Below are positions 61,317 to 64,000 of a stretch of DNA of 64,000 nt, in pieces. The notes beneath the pieces are model-generated. The model saw only the letters and a program-made list of their open reading frames with translations. It was not told the DNA's origin and made no database searches. The stretch spans positions 62,001-126,000 of the forward strand of contig NZ_MSSM01000005.1 in NCBI RefSeq assembly GCF_004123795.1, written 5' to 3'. The translations under genes were made by a program, and so were the position numbers. Source of the stretch: Lacticaseibacillus chiayiensis (lineage in GTDB: Bacteria > Bacillota > Bacilli > Lactobacillales > Lactobacillaceae). How positions within the stretch are numbered: the stretch's first letter is position 1; each line of letters starts with the position of its first letter.

Positions 61317-64000
61317 TTAAACCGGCGTATCACCTAGTGTCCATTGCAACTTAAAATCATAAGTGTCAGGCGCAAAATCAAACAGGTTTTCCGGAATCCG
61401 CAACAATAGTCCTGCTTGTGGATCATAAGTAAAGCTGTGATCGATTTGCGCATTAGAAACCTTTTTAATCCGTTGGTTCTTCCCAATCAATAGCGGATAT
61501 TCGCGGCCATCTTCGCGAAAAAATAATAGCGGTTGTTGCAATATCCTTTTTTTGCTATCAGTAAACGGTACCGATTGTTGAACATCTAACGTCCAGCTTG
61601 TCTTGCGGCTGCGACCGTCGCGAATTTTAATGGTCATGGTTGACTGGTCGCCCACTCTAGGAACTTCTATTCGTTGTCCGTCAATTCTGACATTGCCGAA
61701 ATTAACCACTTTTGGCATTTGAACAAAGCTGAGACTGCCTTCGGTGACGACAATAGGAATTTCGTAAACATAGGCGATCCGGTGTTGGCGGTCGGCGATG
61801 CTTAGTTGGCTAACTTTAAGCCGAACCTTCTTTGTCCCGACCGTTTTTAAGTCCGGTATCTCAATTGATTCGATCGTCAACTGAGATTGTTGCTTTGCGA
61901 CGTCGTTTTTAATCACTTTTTCGACCTTAGAAACCGGTGTGTGGTTTTCAAATGTTAACGGTGAGAAAACCATTTGATTTAGATCCAGCAACCGGTACCC
62001 TTTTGTGGTGACTTCAAACAACCACTCTTTTGGGTTTGAGCGTTTATTTATTTTCTGGGCAACACCGTCCCGAAATAAACTCACTTTATTTTCAGTATGT
62101 TGCACAGCGAGCACATCCCCGGGTTTCGTTGCAGCTACCCGATCCTTACCCCACTGATCAAGTAATTGTTGCTTACGGGTGTCGCCTTTTGCCGTCATTT
62201 CGGTAGCAAGTTGTTTTTGGTCATGAACAGTTAACATGGCGTCACGACTTGTGTAAAGCGCCACATTTAGGTATTGGCGACCTGAAAAGACACTATGGAC
62301 CGCCCGATCATCATCGCTAAGGCCATCTGTTGCCACGATTTGCCACTGATTCTGCTCCTTAACCAGCGCCATGACACCGCCACCGTTGCGCGCTATCATT
62401 TCATAACCGTTCAAGACAATAGCATTCCCATAACCGACCTTCATGGTGTTAGTTGATAATAGACTGCCGGTACTGGCGTCAAAACGCATCGTTATTTCGA
62501 TAGGTTTACCGATTTTGGTTAACCGCTTATTCCTAGGATTCAACAGTTGGTTGATGGCTTGCGGACGGTTAGTCGTTAGCTTTTGATCGCCCCAAATGAT
62601 GTTTTGATCGTTATATTCTTTGGCAGAAACCAACATCCCCCCGAGCCTTTCGGTGGTGACGGTTTCGCCCAAATTAAAGGCTATCGGTTGTGTAGCAAAG
62701 GTTGCCCGCTTGACGACTTGCACTGGTACGTCATAGGTGGCTTCGACTTCCTTACCACTCAAAAGTTGCTCGGAAACGACCACTTTTGCGGATGTTTTGC
62801 CAATTTTAGCCACGTCAGGGTTAGTTTCAAAGTGTTTGACTTTCATTTTGCCCGGTAATTTAAAGAACTCCGTCAACCGAAGATCCATCTCCGCTTGCGT
62901 GGCATGAACGGGGATGTTGACGCTTTGTGGCCTTAACTGATTCACCTGCAGCGGCCGATAGCCTTTATCCGTGATTTCAAAGTATACTTGCGTAGGCTGA
63001 TTGAGCGGGGTTATTTGTTTTTCTTTGGAGTCCTGGGTATAGCTGATTTTCCCTTCTTTGTTGGCCACCACGATGACATCGCCTGGGGCAACGGAGCGTT
63101 CCCGCTTTTGACCCCATGCGTTGAGAAAGTCCTGTTTTTTAGCACCACCGTCAAACCACTTTAAAGCTTCTTGGGATAGATTCTTGGTGGTTGCCTGTGT
63201 CATATCGACATGCGCAATAGCTGCATAGGATGTTCCCTTAAACCGGTCATTTAACGCATGGTTGTCAATAACGGCACCGGATGTTGCGATCACTTTAAGA
63301 CCGTCATCATCTAATAAAACAAATGCGCCGCCTGCGTCCCGAGATTGGCCGGGTGTATCGCCTTGACCACGCATGATAATCGCATTGCCATATGTGGCGG
63401 TTGCCGTCTGGGTTGACTGAATATGGCCGGTATTCGAGTTGAACTGAAACGGCATCGGCAAGTTTTGAAATAACCCATCAAATCGCCAATTATCGGTATT
63501 CAGCTTATCTTTTACTCCCTGTGGCAACAATATTTCTATCTGATCATCCACCCAGGGAACCGGTGTCCCATCGAGTTGGTTAGCGCTGACAAACATGCGT
63601 CTTAAATTTCTGGTTCGCCACTGCTCACCTAGTAAAAACTGGCCATCCCGTGTTTTAATGTCGCCAGCCGGAATCACATTTAAATCCACTTCATAGTCAA
63701 AGTCGGCAATCCGATCTTCTTCTAACACTTCAAAAGTCCGGACAAATGCTTTGGTTTTTCCGGGTTTGCTGACGTCCGGCCGTGTTCTGAATTGTTTGGC
63801 AACAATATTGTATTTAATTCCAAGCGCTTTAGGGAATGTGACATTTAGTTCGGCATCAGTGGCGTTTTGCGGCACATCGACCTCTCGGGTTTCAAGCTGA
63901 TTCACTTTGATTGGTTTGAATCCTTGCCTGGTAATTTGAAAGAAAACTGCCTTCTTGATATTGGGATATTCTGCTTCCGAAAGCGTATGGATCTGCGAAT
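61317..64000 (-). CDS. Large modular WxL-domain surface protein (partial at window edge)
   Basis: The reading frame is open from the right edge, so the N-terminus and signal peptide lie outside; at least 894 residues are present. Repeats start with VNQLETREVDVP, VNQLRPQSVNIP and LNQMVFSPLTF, spaced about 325 residues. Each full unit contains MFVSANQ/MLVSAKE, YGNAIIMRG/YGNAIVLNG, GGAFVLLDD/GGGVMALVK and GDVIVVANKE/GDVLAVQHTE. The protein ends in a WxL domain (VNFGNVRIDG, TSWTLDVQQSVPF, then FKLQWTLGDTP). The repeated unit is probably a ligand-binding module; the pattern recalls mucin/carbohydrate-binding domains but this is unproven. Confidence 0.9.
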   Translation of the reverse strand, partial: SQIHTLSEAEYPNIKKAVFFQITRQGFKPIKVNQLETREVDVPQNATDAELNVTFPKALGIKYNIVAKQFRTRPDVSKPGKTKAFVRTFEVLEEDRIADFDYEVDLNVIPAGDIKTRDGQFLLGEQWRTRNLRRMFVSANQLDGTPVPWVDDQIEILLPQGVKDKLNTDNWRFDGLFQNLPMPFQFNSNTGHIQSTQTATATYGNAIIMRGQGDTPGQSRDAGGAFVLLDDDGLKVIATSGAVIDNHALNDRFKGTSYAAIAHVDMTQATTKNLSQEALKWFDGGAKKQDFLNAWGQKRERSVAPGDVIVVANKEGKISYTQDSKEKQITPLNQPTQVYFEITDKGYRPLQVNQLRPQSVNIPVHATQAEMDLRLTEFFKLPGKMKVKHFETNPDVAKIGKTSAKVVVSEQLLSGKEVEATYDVPVQVVKRATFATQPIAFNLGETVTTERLGGMLVSAKEYNDQNIIWGDQKLTTNRPQAINQLLNPRNKRLTKIGKPIEITMRFDASTGSLLSTNTMKVGYGNAIVLNGYEMIARNGGGVMALVKEQNQWQIVATDGLSDDDRAVHSVFSGRQYLNVALYTSRDAMLTVHDQKQLATEMTAKGDTRKQQLLDQWGKDRVAATKPGDVLAVQHTENKVSLFRDGVAQKINKRSNPKEWLFEVTTKGYRLLDLNQMVFSPLTFENHTPVSKVEKVIKNDVAKQQSQLTIESIEIPDLKTVGTKKVRLKVSQLSIADRQHRIAYVYEIPIVVTEGSLSFVQMPKVVNFGNVRIDGQRIEVPRVGDQSTMTIKIRDGRSRKTSWTLDVQQSVPFTDSKKRILQQPLLFFREDGREYPLLIGKNQRIKKVSNAQIDHSFTYDPQAGLLLRIPENLFDFAPDTYDFKLQWTLGDTPV

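Noticed and set aside
1-64000. CRISPR arrays, insertion sequences or prophage
   Set aside because: No regular spaced repeats, transposase, integrase or phage structural genes were seen.

Overview
The window comes from a low-to-mid GC Firmicute of the Lacticaseibacillus casei/paracasei/rhamnosus group. This follows from a 797-residue PepX, a glnRA pair with a GlnR box, a YqgP-YqgQ-GlcK cluster, a DUF3042 gene next to miaA, T-box leaders for pheST and thrS, and a WxL cell-surface locus. Most of it is conserved core chromosome, mainly on the minus strand. The accessory parts are a quinone/catechol-detoxification-like operon (41.3-44.8 kb) and the WxL locus (59-64 kb), which runs off the right edge.

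Layout. 0-9.6 kb: tRNA-Arg(UCU), pepX, glnR-glnA, an orphan ornithine-type decarboxylase, a PLP lyase-like gene and miaA, with divergent DUF3042. 9.8-17.2 kb: rhodanese-like protein, glucokinase, YqgQ, rhomboid protease, class B PBP and divergent YfhO. 17.3-20 kb: the LiaFSR envelope-stress system plus a HesB/YneR-like gene. 20.2-26.8 kb: mltG-udk-greA and T-box-controlled pheST. 26.8-35.4 kb: HxlR regulator, HD protein, TrmH-type methylase, acylphosphatase, YidC, an OmpR-type two-component system, gnd and YceD. 35.5-41.1 kb: the ribosome-assembly/NAD cluster yqeG-yqeH-yhbY-nadD-yqeK-rsfS-yqeM-tmcAL. 41.3-45.4 kb: two VOC dioxygenase-like genes, a frameshifted MhqD-like esterase, a quinone oxidoreductase and a LOG-family gene. 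45.6-58.6 kb: infC-rpmI-rplT with leader and AUA start, an SseB-like pair, thrS, and the replication/repair run polA-mutM-coaE-nrdR-dnaB-dnaI, then a Bax-inhibitor-1 protein. 59-64 kb: a large three-module WxL protein, a small WxL protein, a small sortase-substrate-like protein and a DUF916/DUF3324 protein.

Regulation can be read in several places: a GlnR operator, two T-boxes, an infC leader attenuator, many strong sigma-A promoters, and intrinsic terminators at most operon ends. The least explained signals are a structured element between the thrS T-box terminator and thrS, repeated TTCTCAT motifs upstream of the two-component system, the mhqD-like frameshift, and the WxL locus with its degenerate sorting motif and repeated modules. 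Positions and starts were chosen by reading Shine-Dalgarno spacing; several genes are best explained with TTG, GTG or AUA starts. No database search was possible.
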